Shown: one piece after another, positions 34,394 to 43,442 of the stretch
Layout of the letters: each line of letters begins with the position of its first letter
Position numbering within the stretch: position 1 is the first letter of the stretch
Assembly: GCA_045430305.1 (NCBI GenBank)
Contig: JAILXW010000001.1
Coordinates: forward strand, 1,426,001-1,490,000
Length of the DNA stretch: 64,000 nucleotides
Direction: 5' to 3'
DNA from: Agarilytica sp045430305
GTDB lineage: Bacteria > Pseudomonadota > Gammaproteobacteria > Pseudomonadales > Cellvibrionaceae
Translations under genes and position numbers: made by a program
The notes under the pieces: model-generated
What the model was told of the DNA's origin: nothing
Databases searched by the model: none
Seen by the model: only the letters and a program-made list of their open reading frames with translations

Positions 34394-36943
34394 TTACGCA
34401 GATGTTTTTATTTCGTTGTTATCGACGATACGAACAATTTCTTCTTCCGTAGCCGGGCGAATTTGTTCACGCTCTTCTACAAATACAACGGTATTGTCTT
34501 TTTCGTCACTATTCACAAACGTTCTAAAACGTTTGAGCTTATTCTCATCTTCGATTGTGGTTTTCCACTCGCACTGATAATTCTCAATTACGATAGCCAT
34601 TTCACTTTCGAGTTCTTCTGCGAGATTTAGCTTGTCATCGATTACGACTGACTTAAGGTAATCTAAACCACCTTCTAAGTTGTCCATCCATACCGATGTA
34701 CGCTGCAGCCTATCGCCAGTACGAATGTAGAACATCAAGAAGCGATCGATGTATTTAATAAGAGTTTCGTCATCTAACCCTGTCGCAAATAAGTCTGCGT
34801 GTCGCGGTTTCATTCCGCCATTACCGCATACGTATAAACTCCAGCCATTTTCTGTTGCGATCACACCAACATCTTTACTCTGTGCTTCGGCACATTCTCG
34901 TGTACAACCAGAAACAGCGAATTTTAGTTTGTGGGGCGCGCGCAGGCCCTTGTATCGGTCTTCAATATCGATCGCCATTTTGACAGAGTCAAGTACACCA
35001 TAACGACACCATGTACTGCCTACGCAAGACTTTACAGTACGCGTTGATTTACCGTAGGCATGGCCCGTTTCAAATCCAGCGTCTATTAGCACTTTCCATA
35101 TTTCAGGTAGTTCGTGCTGTTGCGCACCAAACAAATCGATACGTTGGCCGCCAGTAATCTTGGTGTAAAGATTATATTTTTTGGCAACCTCGCCAAGCAC
35201 AATGAGTTTTTCTGGTGTGATTTCACCACCTGCAATACGAGGGACAATCGAATAAGTCCCATTCTTTTGCATGTTCGCCATAAAGTGATCGTTGGTATCT
35301 TGCAAAGCAGCATGCTGATCTTTCAAAACATATTCATTCCAGCAGCTCGCCAAAATCGAACCAACGGTGGGCTTACAAATATCGCAGCCCAAACCTTTAC
35401 CGTGCTTTTCGATAAGCTCATCAAAGGTTTGAATTTTTTCTACACGAACAATGTGGTAAAGCTCTTGGCGCGTGTGGGCAAAATGCTCACAGAGATCGGT
35501 GTTTACTTCCACACCAAGCTTTTCCAATTCAGAATTCATAACTTGTGTTGTTAGCGCAATACAACCACCGCAACCTGTACCTGCTTTGGTACTCGATTTA
35601 ATATCGCCGATAGTACAAGCGCCTTCAGCAACCGATTGGCAAATTTGACCTTTTGTCACTTCATGACAGGTACAAATGTGTGCTTCATCTGGCAAAGCAT
35701 CAACACCCATTCCCGCTGGGGCTGCGCCATCTAAAGCAGGCAAAATCAATGCTTCAGGTGTTTCGGGTAATTCCATGCCGTGAACACACATCTGCTGCAG
35801 TGTTCCGTAGGCCTCAGCATCACCAACGAGCACGGCACCCAAAAGTGTCTTGTTGTCTTCACTTACAACTAGGCTTTTGTAAACCTCATTTACACCATCT
35901 TGATACACGTATGTACGAGCACCGGGGGTAACTGCTTGTGCATCACCAATGCTCGCAACGTCTACACCAAGTAATTTTAACTTGGTACTCATATCTGCAC
36001 CGGTAAACTCTTCTTGCTCACCTTTAATTTGTGCAGCAACAACTTTCGCCATTTGATAGCCTGGCGCAACCAAACCAAATATTTTTCCATCCCAAAGGGC
36101 ACATTCGCCAATGGCATACACATCTTCCACAGAAGTGCGGCAGAAGTTATCGACAACGATGCCGCCGCGCTCACCAATTTCAATATCATAGCTGCGAGCA
36201 AGATCATCGCGGGGGCGAATACCCGCAGAAAATAAAATCATGTCCGTCTCTAAATGAGAACCGTCTGCAAAGTTCATTCGATAGCGTGCGTCTTCGCCTT
36301 CAACTATTTCTTTGGTGTTTTTTCCTGTGTGAACATTTACACCAAGACCTTCAATTTTGTTGCGAAGTACTTTACCGCCGCCTTCATCCAGCTGAACAGC
36401 CATCAGGCGGGGCGCGAATTCCACCACGTGTACTTCTAAGCCTAAATTTTTCAGAGCGTTTGCAGCCTCTAAACCCAAAAGCCCGCCACCGACAACAACG
36501 CCAGTTTTACTAACTTTTGATGAAGCGGTCATCGCATCTAAGTCTTCAATCGTGCGATACACCAAACAATGTTCTTGCTCGCCACCAGGAATAGGCGGCA
36601 CAAAGGGGTATGAGCCAGTAGCGAGTACAAGCTTGTCGTACGCTTCTTCTCTACCACTTTCTGTAACAACTTTTTTCTCATCGAGCTTTAACTCAGCGAC
36701 TTTGTCGTTAAGGACAAAATAGACACCGTTGGTTTCGTAGTATTCTTCCGATGTCAGCATCAAATCTTCTGCCGTTGCACCAGAAAAATAGGAACTAAGT
36801 TGTACCCGGTCGTACGCCAAGCGAGGCTCTTCCGAAAATGTAATGATGTCGTACCCAGCGGCTTTTTCATCGGCCAGCATATTTTCTATAAATTTATGCC
36901 CAACCATGCCGTTTCCAATGACGACGATTCTTTGTTTACTCAT
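34394..36943 (-). CDS. nirB: Assimilatory nitrite reductase, large subunit
   Basis: 849-residue NADH-dependent siroheme enzyme that reduces nitrite to ammonium. Domains in order: FAD/NAD(P)-binding oxidoreductase (about 1-320, with VVIGNGMVGHKFIE and GGGLLGLEAA), a BFD-like [2Fe-2S] part (CTCHEVTKGQICQSV and GTGCGGC), then the sulfite-reductase-like part with siroheme/[4Fe-4S] cysteines in CVGSTWC and SGCTREC. The start at 36943 is chosen over 36979 because AGAGGAAC lies ahead and MSKQRIVVIG fits. A sigma-54 element about 100 bases upstream indicates NtrC-type control. Confidence 0.96.
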   Translation of the reverse strand: MSKQRIVVIGNGMVGHKFIENMLADEKAAGYDIITFSEEPRLAYDRVQLSSYFSGATAEDLMLTSEEYYETNGVYFVLNDKVAELKLDEKKVVTESGREEAYDKLVLATGSYPFVPPIPGGEQEHCLVYRTIEDLDAMTASSKVSKTGVVVGGGLLGLEAANALKNLGLEVHVVEFAPRLMAVQLDEGGGKVLRNKIEGLGVNVHTGKNTKEIVEGEDARYRMNFADGSHLETDMILFSAGIRPRDDLARSYDIEIGERGGIVVDNFCRTSVEDVYAIGECALWDGKIFGLVAPGYQMAKVVAAQIKGEQEEFTGADMSTKLKLLGVDVASIGDAQAVTPGARTYVYQDGVNEVYKSLVVSEDNKTLLGAVLVGDAEAYGTLQQMCVHGMELPETPEALILPALDGAAPAGMGVDALPDEAHICTCHEVTKGQICQSVAEGACTIGDIKSSTKAGTGCGGCIALTTQVMNSELEKLGVEVNTDLCEHFAHTRQELYHIVRVEKIQTFDELIEKHGKGLGCDICKPTVGSILASCWNEYVLKDQHAALQDTNDHFMANMQKNGTYSIVPRIAGGEITPEKLIVLGEVAKKYNLYTKITGGQRIDLFGAQQHELPEIWKVLIDAGFETGHAYGKSTRTVKSCVGSTWCRYGVLDSVKMAIDIEDRYKGLRAPHKLKFAVSGCTRECAEAQSKDVGVIATENGWSLYVCGNGGMKPRHADLFATGLDDETLIKYIDRFLMFYIRTGDRLQRTSVWMDNLEGGLDYLKSVVIDDKLNLAEELESEMAIVIENYQCEWKTTIEDENKLKRFRTFVNSDEKDNTVVFVEEREQIRPATEEEIVRIVDNNEIKTSA

Positions 36944-37044
36944 TTTTGATGTTCCTCTGTGCTCAACTATTAGCCACAATTACAATAAAAGTAACCGTCG
37001 CGAGCCATGTTGAGATCTTATCTATTGCACCTATTCGCCTACGG

Positions 37045-37060
37045 AGCAAATTGAGTGCCA
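37045..37060 (-). promoter_or_regulatory. Sigma-54 promoter of nirBD
   Basis: Read on the minus strand, TGGCACTCAATTTGCT matches the -24/-12 consensus with GG and GC exactly 10 bases apart. The transcript should start near 37035, leaving a leader of about 90 bases before the nirB ATG. Confidence 0.85.
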
Positions 37061-37169
37061 CTTACGGCGAGATCGCAACCACAATTATTTTTTCTATATA
37101 TATCAATCAGTTAAAACACCCCTAGCTGATTTTTTTCATTTCCAAGGAGCATTTTAAAGATTGAATAAC

Positions 37170-37218
37170 GCACCAATAAGATGCTTTTTTGCACCAGTCG
37201 AGCGCATCCTTATGGTGC
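37170..37218. promoter_or_regulatory. NtrC-like enhancer sites for nirBD
   Basis: Two 15-mers fit GCACCA-N3-TGGTGC: GCACCAATAAGATGC (37170-37184) and GCATCCTTATGGTGC (37204-37218). They match 10 of 12 specified bases each. A weaker GCACCA-N3-GAGCGC (37191-37205) lies between, and one more half site is at 37266. They are 110-220 bases upstream of the sigma-54 element. Confidence 0.7.
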
Positions 37219-37415
37219 TCACCTTTCATCTAAACGGGGTTCATCACGTATTTAGCGCCATAAATGCACCACAATGAAACACAACCATGACTAACACATG
37301 GGTTTTACTTGTAGGTATTCACTATATTCCTGAGCAAGATACAAGCGCCTATCCTTGATATTGAACAAATCTAGATAGAAGGAAGAGATAGCCTTTTAAG
37401 GGTTAAAAGTGAATA

Positions 37416-38417
37416 ATGCATCGCATGGAACAAACATTTCTTCGCGATACTTTTGATCGGAAAATCGATTATTTACGACTGTCGGTCACTGACCGCTGTG
37501 ATTTTCGCTGCCTGTACTGTATGGCAGAGGAAATGACTTTCTTACCCAAAAAGGAAGTGCTTTCGCTTGAGGAACTGATACGCGTAAGTGACATATTTGT
37601 TCAGTTGGGCGTGAAAAAAATTCGTGTGAGTGGTGGTGAGCCTTTAATTCGCAAAGACGCTTTGCTCTTGCTCAAACAGCTAGGGCGCCTTTCTTCTCTC
37701 GAAGAGCTGTGTTTAACCACCAACGCCTCGCAGCTAGAAAAAACGGCAAAAGACATTTACCAGGCAGGTGTTAAACGCATCAATATCAGTTTGGATAGCC
37801 TAAAGCCCGAGCGTTTTCGCCAACTGACTCGCCACGGTGATTTAAATGTGGTGTTACGCGGAATCGACAAAGCACTTGAGCAAGGCTTCCAAGGTATCAA
37901 GATCAATGCTGTATTAATGCAGCAATACAATATTGATGAAATTATTGATTTGGCAGATTTTGCGCTAAAACGTGGTTGTGATATTAGCTTTATTGAAGAA
38001 ATGCCATTAGGGGAAATAAGCTCCCACTCACGTGCGCAGGAATTTATTAGTAGTGCGCATGTACGTAATATTCTTTCTCAGAAGTTTGATCTTAAAGAAA
38101 GTACAGTAACAACCGGCGGCCCCTCAAAATACTGGAGCGTCGATGGGTGCAAAAACAAGCTTGGGTTTATTTCCCCGCACAGTGAAAACTTTTGCGCGAG
38201 CTGTAACCGAGTCAGAGTAACAGCCGAAGGTAAATTGCTTTTGTGCTTAGGCAACGAAGACAGCCTCGATTTAAAAGCTTTAATACGCTCAGAACGCAAC
38301 GATGACGATATTAAACAGGCCATCATCGCAGCGATGCAATACAAACCAGAAAAACACGAATTCAACTTAGATCAGCCCCCCCAAATATTGCGTTTTATGA
38401 ATGCTACCGGGGGCTAG
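37416..38417 (+). CDS. moaA: GTP 3',8-cyclase (molybdenum cofactor biosynthesis protein A)
   Basis: Radical SAM enzyme, 333 residues, the first step from GTP to the molybdopterin precursor together with MoaC. The N-terminal cluster motif is CDFRCLYC (about 28-35). The C-terminal [4Fe-4S] motif is CASCNRVRVTAEGKLLLC. RLSVTDRCDFRC and RVSGGEPLIRKD fit the family. moaC is absent here and must be elsewhere. Molybdopterin is needed by nitrate reductase, which explains its place beside nirBD. Confidence 0.96.
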   Translation: MHRMEQTFLRDTFDRKIDYLRLSVTDRCDFRCLYCMAEEMTFLPKKEVLSLEELIRVSDIFVQLGVKKIRVSGGEPLIRKDALLLLKQLGRLSSLEELCLTTNASQLEKTAKDIYQAGVKRINISLDSLKPERFRQLTRHGDLNVVLRGIDKALEQGFQGIKINAVLMQQYNIDEIIDLADFALKRGCDISFIEEMPLGEISSHSRAQEFISSAHVRNILSQKFDLKESTVTTGGPSKYWSVDGCKNKLGFISPHSENFCASCNRVRVTAEGKLLLCLGNEDSLDLKALIRSERNDDDIKQAIIAAMQYKPEKHEFNLDQPPQILRFMNATGG

Positions 38418-38439
38418 TCGCTAGCGGTAGAGATGCTTT

Positions 38440-38964
38440 ATGTCAGAAAAATTCGACACCTTTATTCCCCTTAATATATGTGTGTTAACGGTAAGTGATA
38501 CCCGCAACCTAGAAAATGACACTTCTGGGCAAGCACTAGAAGACATGCTCGTGGAAGCAGGCCACCAACTTTATCGCCGAGAGCTCATTAAAGATGACGT
38601 TTATCATATTCGAGCCATCACCAGTCAATGGGTTTTCGATCAAGATGCTCAGGTCGTTGTGATAACGGGCGGCACGGGCTTCGCAGGACGAGACAGTACT
38701 CCTGAGGCAATATCCCCCTTACTCGATAAAGAAGTCATAGGTTTTGGCGAACTTTTTCGACAAATTTCATTTGAGGAAATTGGCACTTCAACAATTCAAT
38801 CGCGCGCACTTTCAGGCCTTGCGAATAAAACGTTAATATTCTGTTTGCCCGGCTCAACCGGCGCAGTTAAAACAGCCTGGACAAAAATCATCGAGTCGCA
38901 ACTCAATTCTACCACTCGCCCCTGTAACTTCGTGGGCCAGCTCGTTAAGAAAAACAACCCGTAA
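38440..38964 (+). CDS. moaB: Molybdenum cofactor biosynthesis protein B
   Basis: MoaB/Mog-type molybdopterin adenylyltransferase family, 174 residues. Family segments: NICVLTVSDTRNLENDTSG, VVITGGTGFAGRDSTPE, GFGELFRQISFEEIGTS and IFCLPGSTGAVKTAW. It lies 22 bases after moaA and 30 bases before moeA. Confidence 0.94.
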   Translation: MSEKFDTFIPLNICVLTVSDTRNLENDTSGQALEDMLVEAGHQLYRRELIKDDVYHIRAITSQWVFDQDAQVVVITGGTGFAGRDSTPEAISPLLDKEVIGFGELFRQISFEEIGTSTIQSRALSGLANKTLIFCLPGSTGAVKTAWTKIIESQLNSTTRPCNFVGQLVKKNNP

Positions 38965-38994
38965 AATACTGGTTAATTTTATTTTTAAAACGCC

Positions 38995-40188
38995 ATGCTA
39001 GAAATCGATCAAGCACAACAACACATTTATGATGCAGTAGAAGAAATTCGCAGCACCGACACTATTTCTATTGCAGACGCTCATGAACGCGTTCTCGCAA
39101 AAGATATTATTTCACACATGGATGTTCCACCAGAAACCAATAGCGCAATGGATGGCTTCTCGGTTTGCATAAAAGATATAAAAGAAGTGCCTACCACCTT
39201 GCCTGTAGGCCAACGCATTGCCGCTGGCGACAAAGCTTCGCCACAAATACCGCAAACGGCATCCAGAATATTTACCGGCGCGGTTATTCCAGAAAATGCC
39301 GACGCCGTTGTTATGCAAGAAAACTGCGAGTACAACGACGACCCATTTGTAACAATAAATAAAATGCCGCACCTAGGGGAAAACATTCGCATAAAAGGCC
39401 AAGACATTGCGGCTGATACTTGCATACTTGAAAAGGGACAAAAACTACAGGCACAACACATCGGTTTACTTGCATCTATTGGTCAAGAGTCTGTCGAGGT
39501 AAAACGGCAGATCTGCGTTAGCCTCCTGTGCACTGGCGATGAATTGGTAAACCCTGGCGACGCATTAAGACCGGGGCAAATATACAACTCTAACCAATAT
39601 ATGCTGGCCAGCATGCTTAGGTCTACCGGGGTAAAAGTTAAAACTGTGCCCGCCGCCGCCGATGAGCTTGACACTATTAAAGACAAGCTTTCTATTCTGG
39701 CAACCACTTCAGATTTAATTATTTCTACTGGTGGCGTGTCTGTCGGCGAAGAAGACCACGTAAAAACTGCGGTTGAGGCACTAGGCTCATTAGATTTATG
39801 GAAGGTCAATATCAAACCGGGCAAACCACTGGCGTTTGGAAAAATCAAATCTACTCGCTTTCTGGGGCTGCCCGGCAACCCTGTCTCGGCATTTGTCACA
39901 TTCGCGTTTTTCGCCCTGCCAGTAATTAAAAAACTCCAGGGGCAAATGCTGGAATCCCCGTTTAGTATCACCGTACCCGCATGTTTTGAAATATCGAAAA
40001 AGAAGTCTCGCCCCGAGCTAATGCGCGTATCTGTTTCAAACAAGGGCGCCGAAGCCTTTCCGAATCAAAGTTCAGGCGTACTCAGTTCAGTTACTTGGTC
40101 AAATGCGTTGGCATTGATTCCCAGCCAAACCCTCATTAACGAGGGCGACCCTGTACGTATTTTCCCTATAGACACCTTATTAAAATAG
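38995..40188 (+). CDS. moeA: Molybdopterin molybdenumtransferase
   Basis: MoeA inserts molybdate into adenylylated molybdopterin. 397 residues. Segments DVPPETNSAMDGFSV, RIFTGAVIPENADAVVMQE, LSTGDELV-like CTGDELVNPG, TGGVSVGEEDHVK and KPGKPLAFGK with FLGLPGNPVSAF are diagnostic. It is third in a moaA-moaB-moeA operon. Nothing odd is seen. Confidence 0.95.
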   Translation: MLEIDQAQQHIYDAVEEIRSTDTISIADAHERVLAKDIISHMDVPPETNSAMDGFSVCIKDIKEVPTTLPVGQRIAAGDKASPQIPQTASRIFTGAVIPENADAVVMQENCEYNDDPFVTINKMPHLGENIRIKGQDIAADTCILEKGQKLQAQHIGLLASIGQESVEVKRQICVSLLCTGDELVNPGDALRPGQIYNSNQYMLASMLRSTGVKVKTVPAAADELDTIKDKLSILATTSDLIISTGGVSVGEEDHVKTAVEALGSLDLWKVNIKPGKPLAFGKIKSTRFLGLPGNPVSAFVTFAFFALPVIKKLQGQMLESPFSITVPACFEISKKKSRPELMRVSVSNKGAEAFPNQSSGVLSSVTWSNALALIPSQTLINEGDPVRIFPIDTLLK

Positions 40189-40345
40189 TCGAAAGCAAAA
40201 AACGTTTAACCCGTTAATTTTCGCGCCAGCCTATCTCACGCAGGCCGCCCTATTTACGCCTATACTTGGTACTCACTAAAGCTATAGATTGTTACGCCAA
40301 CGCGACATCTACACCCTAAAACTATTTATCTTGTGAGGTTTCGGC

Positions 40346-41965
40346 ATGACCACCCTTAGAGCTCGAGTCATTCAGGCCTTACCCGCCATTGGAATCAGTG
40401 CCGCCTTAATCATCATTGCCATACATATTACGTATTCCAACGCGCAACTTGAAAAAAACATGAAGGCGTTGTCAGAAGACTTTATACCTGCCATTAACAC
40501 CGCATTGAACGCCGAAAAAGACTTATATCAAGCTCGCTATGCGGAATTACAATTTATTGCAGACCCCGACAATCTTAAGGAAAAGCATCGCAGCGTATTC
40601 AATGAAAAAGCCAAACAAGCGAAAGAAAAGTTTTACACATTCGGCGAGCACTTGAGTGATCACCCCGATGTACGCTCAAACAAAAAGGACTTTGAAAACA
40701 TCTATGAACGCTGGTTTTATGATGTTGAAATTAGCCTGCACAGCGGCCAAGCCACTGACACGATCCAAGCGCTGAAACAGACCAATGCGAGTTTCATACA
40801 GTTGCGTGCAATTTACGACAAATTAGGAGAGCGAGCGCTAGCTAAAGTACAGGAGATCAACGAACAAACCGCTGATCACATTGGCAGTACGACAGTTATT
40901 GTATGGAGCTTGGCTCTGCTCGCGCTTGCCGCCACCGTGTTGACTCACTTTTTCGCACAACCTGGGCTTAATGCTCACATCGGTAAACTGTCACATAAAT
41001 TGACGGCACTTGCAGCGGGCGAAAGCTCTCTCGAGCAACCCCTTGACGCACACGATATAAAACCCTTAGCGCCGGTCGTCAAAAGTATCAATTTACTCAC
41101 GAAGAATTTTTCTGACTGCGTTCAAAAAGTTGAAGTAGACTTAACTCGCCTAGAAACGATGGAGTCGGCGTTTGAAAAAACCACCCAAAAAACCTGTGAC
41201 GTTGCACTCGAACAAAGCCACTCAAGCGAAACCATTTTAACCGCCGTGCATGAAATCAACTCCGCAACGCAAGAGCTTGCAGAAATAGCCCAACAAACCA
41301 ACCAAGAATCAGAACACGCCATGGCGCAGTCTGAACAAGGCGTTGCCGTTGTTAGAAAATCGGTGACACAAATCGAAGCGGTATATCAAACCATTGAAGT
41401 CGCATCAAAAGATGCGCGCACGCTAGTAGATGAATCGAACAACATTTCTAGCGTGCTAGATGTCATTCGCGGCATTGCAGAACAAACCAATCTTCTCGCG
41501 TTAAATGCAGCTATCGAAGCCGCCCGCGCAGGTGAACAAGGCAGAGGTTTCGCAGTGGTTGCCGATGAAGTTCGATCTTTGGCGAGTAAAACCCAAGAGT
41601 CGACAGATAGTATTCAAGGTATGATCGAGGCCGTTCAGCAAGGTGTGAACAACGTCGTTCTAAAAATTGAAGAAGGCTTCGAAAAAGTGAGTAACGCCGT
41701 GGAGCTTTCCTCTGAAATTGAAAGCCTGTTATCAGAAACACAAAATCTAATTTCTACAGTACGCGATATGTCTGAGCGCACCACTCACGCAACCACGGCA
41801 CAATCGGCTGTCGGCGAAAAAATCAATGGTCACTTAAACCATCTCAACCAACAGACAATGGTGAGTAAAGACATTTCTCTCGACATGCAAGAAAGCCTGA
41901 AAAACATTCAGTCGCTCACCAAAAGTGTACACAGCACAATAGGAAAATTTTCTAAAACAAATTAA
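40346..41965 (+). CDS. Methyl-accepting chemotaxis protein
   Basis: 539-residue transmembrane chemoreceptor. TM1 is at about 12-30 and TM2 at about 185-205, enclosing a helical periplasmic domain of about 150 residues with a four-helix-bundle look. A degenerate HAMP-like region follows, then the long cytoplasmic coiled coil with the conserved hairpin tip IRGIAEQTNLLALNAAIEAA and RGFAVVADEVRSLA. No C-terminal CheR/CheB pentapeptide is present (ends FSKTN). No che genes are adjacent. GAGG precedes the ATG. The ligand is unknown. Confidence 0.95.
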   Translation: MTTLRARVIQALPAIGISAALIIIAIHITYSNAQLEKNMKALSEDFIPAINTALNAEKDLYQARYAELQFIADPDNLKEKHRSVFNEKAKQAKEKFYTFGEHLSDHPDVRSNKKDFENIYERWFYDVEISLHSGQATDTIQALKQTNASFIQLRAIYDKLGERALAKVQEINEQTADHIGSTTVIVWSLALLALAATVLTHFFAQPGLNAHIGKLSHKLTALAAGESSLEQPLDAHDIKPLAPVVKSINLLTKNFSDCVQKVEVDLTRLETMESAFEKTTQKTCDVALEQSHSSETILTAVHEINSATQELAEIAQQTNQESEHAMAQSEQGVAVVRKSVTQIEAVYQTIEVASKDARTLVDESNNISSVLDVIRGIAEQTNLLALNAAIEAARAGEQGRGFAVVADEVRSLASKTQESTDSIQGMIEAVQQGVNNVVLKIEEGFEKVSNAVELSSEIESLLSETQNLISTVRDMSERTTHATTAQSAVGEKINGHLNHLNQQTMVSKDISLDMQESLKNIQSLTKSVHSTIGKFSKTN

Positions 41966-42071
41966 ATCTAACAACGCTCGGCGCAAGACGAGACGAGCAG
42001 CAAGGCTTGGATTATAATGAACCCTCTCGTTATCGCCCATTCAACGCCTACTTAATTCTTGCGGCCTATAT

Positions 42072-42413
42072 ATGTCAGACTCAAATCAAACAGAAGCAAA
42101 ACAAACCACCAACAGTGACGATGCCACGCAAACTCAAGCGATAGAAGCCGCTGTGTTTCGAAGACTACTGGCTCACCTAGATTCACGAAAAGATGCGCAG
42201 AATATAGATTTAATGAACCTAGCGGGCTTTTGCCGAAACTGTTTATCAAAATGGTACCGCGCTGAAGCGATTGAACGTGGTGTCGAGCTAGAAGATACTC
42301 AAGCACGGGAAATAATTTACGGAATGCCCTACTCGGAATGGAAAGAAAAACATCAAACGCCCGCTAGTAAAGAACAGCTAGAGGCATTTAATGCCTCTCA
42401 AGATTCCAAGTGA
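42072..42413 (+). CDS. DUF1244 protein
   Basis: 113-residue protein with the DUF1244 core (VFRRLLAHLDSRKDAQNIDL, then MNLAGFCRNCLSKWY and YGMPYSEWKEKH). The two Cys in FCRNC may bind metal. The N-terminal 25 residues are Gln/Thr-rich and probably disordered. It overlaps the next gene at GTGA. The family is widespread and unannotated; the coupling to a MOSC protein gives no clear role. Confidence 0.9.
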   Translation: MSDSNQTEAKQTTNSDDATQTQAIEAAVFRRLLAHLDSRKDAQNIDLMNLAGFCRNCLSKWYRAEAIERGVELEDTQAREIIYGMPYSEWKEKHQTPASKEQLEAFNASQDSK

Positions 42414-43294
42414 TCGACGCCAAAGTACATTCGCTATTTACCTACCCTGTAAAATCATTAGCTGGCATCGAACTGTCTAGCAGTACATTGAGTTCAAGCG
42501 GTTTACAGCATGACCGACAATGGGCCATTTTTCGCGACGACCACCACCCGTTAACGCAGCGAAAAAACCCACGCATGGTGCTCATCCAGCCAAAAATTGA
42601 CGCATCGCGACTGACCCTTTCCGCCAAAGGCTTTGGCAATATCTCCGTTTCCGACTCTGACTTTGACGAACGCGGTAATCGCCAAGAGCGCTCCGATAAT
42701 GCGTGTTTTATTTGGCGCGATACGTGTTATACCCAAGGCCAACTCAGTCAAGAAAAACAGAAAGGCGTCTCTCAGTGGTTGTGCGACGTTCTCAAAGAAC
42801 CGCAAAACCTTTCGCTTGCAAAAGTAGATACGCATCACCCACGAAAATTTATTCATCCAGAACGTTTTAATGTTCAAGCCAGTTATTTTTCCGATGCCGC
42901 GCCGTATCTAATCGTCAACCAAGGCTCTCTAGACGCACTTAACCAACGCTGTCGCAAACAAGACTTAACCGAAGTAGATATCCGCCATTTCCGCCCCAAC
43001 ATCGTGATAGAGGGCATAGAGGCGTTTTCCGAGCATCAATTCTCAAGTATGCAGGTGAAAGGGGCAGAATGCCTATTTCGCCTGGTGGATCACTGCCAGC
43101 GCTGCGCAATGATCACAGTACAGCCCGACACGGGTGAATATCTGCCCAAAGCGCACCCCTTCAAAACCCTCGCGCAACTGAACAGCATGCCCAACACGCC
43201 TAAAGCACCCGCATTTGGCGTCAATGCTTGCGTAATAAACCCTGGCTCCAACGCCTCGATTCGTGTCGGCCAAAGCCTGAACCTGGCGCAGTAG
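42410..43294 (+). CDS. MOSC-domain protein, YcbX-like
   Basis: 294 residues with an N-terminal MOSC_N beta-barrel (VHSLFTYPVKSLAGIEL, QHDRQWAIFRDD) and a MOSC domain with the conserved Cys in DHCQRCAMITVQPDTGE. It starts at GTG overlapping the DUF1244 stop. MOSC proteins bind molybdenum cofactor; YcbX reduces N-hydroxylated bases. It lacks the ferredoxin domain found at the C-terminus of E. coli YcbX, so an external electron donor is needed. Cofactor use links it loosely to the nearby moa/moe genes. Confidence 0.9.
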   Translation: MIDAKVHSLFTYPVKSLAGIELSSSTLSSSGLQHDRQWAIFRDDHHPLTQRKNPRMVLIQPKIDASRLTLSAKGFGNISVSDSDFDERGNRQERSDNACFIWRDTCYTQGQLSQEKQKGVSQWLCDVLKEPQNLSLAKVDTHHPRKFIHPERFNVQASYFSDAAPYLIVNQGSLDALNQRCRKQDLTEVDIRHFRPNIVIEGIEAFSEHQFSSMQVKGAECLFRLVDHCQRCAMITVQPDTGEYLPKAHPFKTLAQLNSMPNTPKAPAFGVNACVINPGSNASIRVGQSLNLAQ

Positions 43295-43442
43295 CGTACT
43301 GACACAGCCAATTTAACACCAACGTCTGAGACAATTTCTAGTACAATTGGAACCATAGATAACGCGATATTAGCGTGCCGCTCAGCAAGAATTTCAAGCT
43401 TTAATACAGCACTTTCGTACCAGCAAGCTCACAATACACATT

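Larger units (their letters stand above)
36944..37415. other. Divergent nirB / moaA regulatory region
   Basis: Gene-free. The nirB side has a near-perfect sigma-54 element and several NtrC-like boxes further out. The same boxes lie 200-245 bases upstream of moaA. No molybdenum-cofactor riboswitch was recognised before moaA. Confidence 0.6.

Noticed and set aside
36031..36513. Plus-strand open frame of 160 codons inside nirB
   Set aside because: It is antisense to a certain enzyme gene and its product is Gln/His-rich with no motif.
37300..37415. Molybdenum-cofactor riboswitch before moaA
   Set aside because: The expected conserved GC-rich helices are not present in this AT-rich leader.
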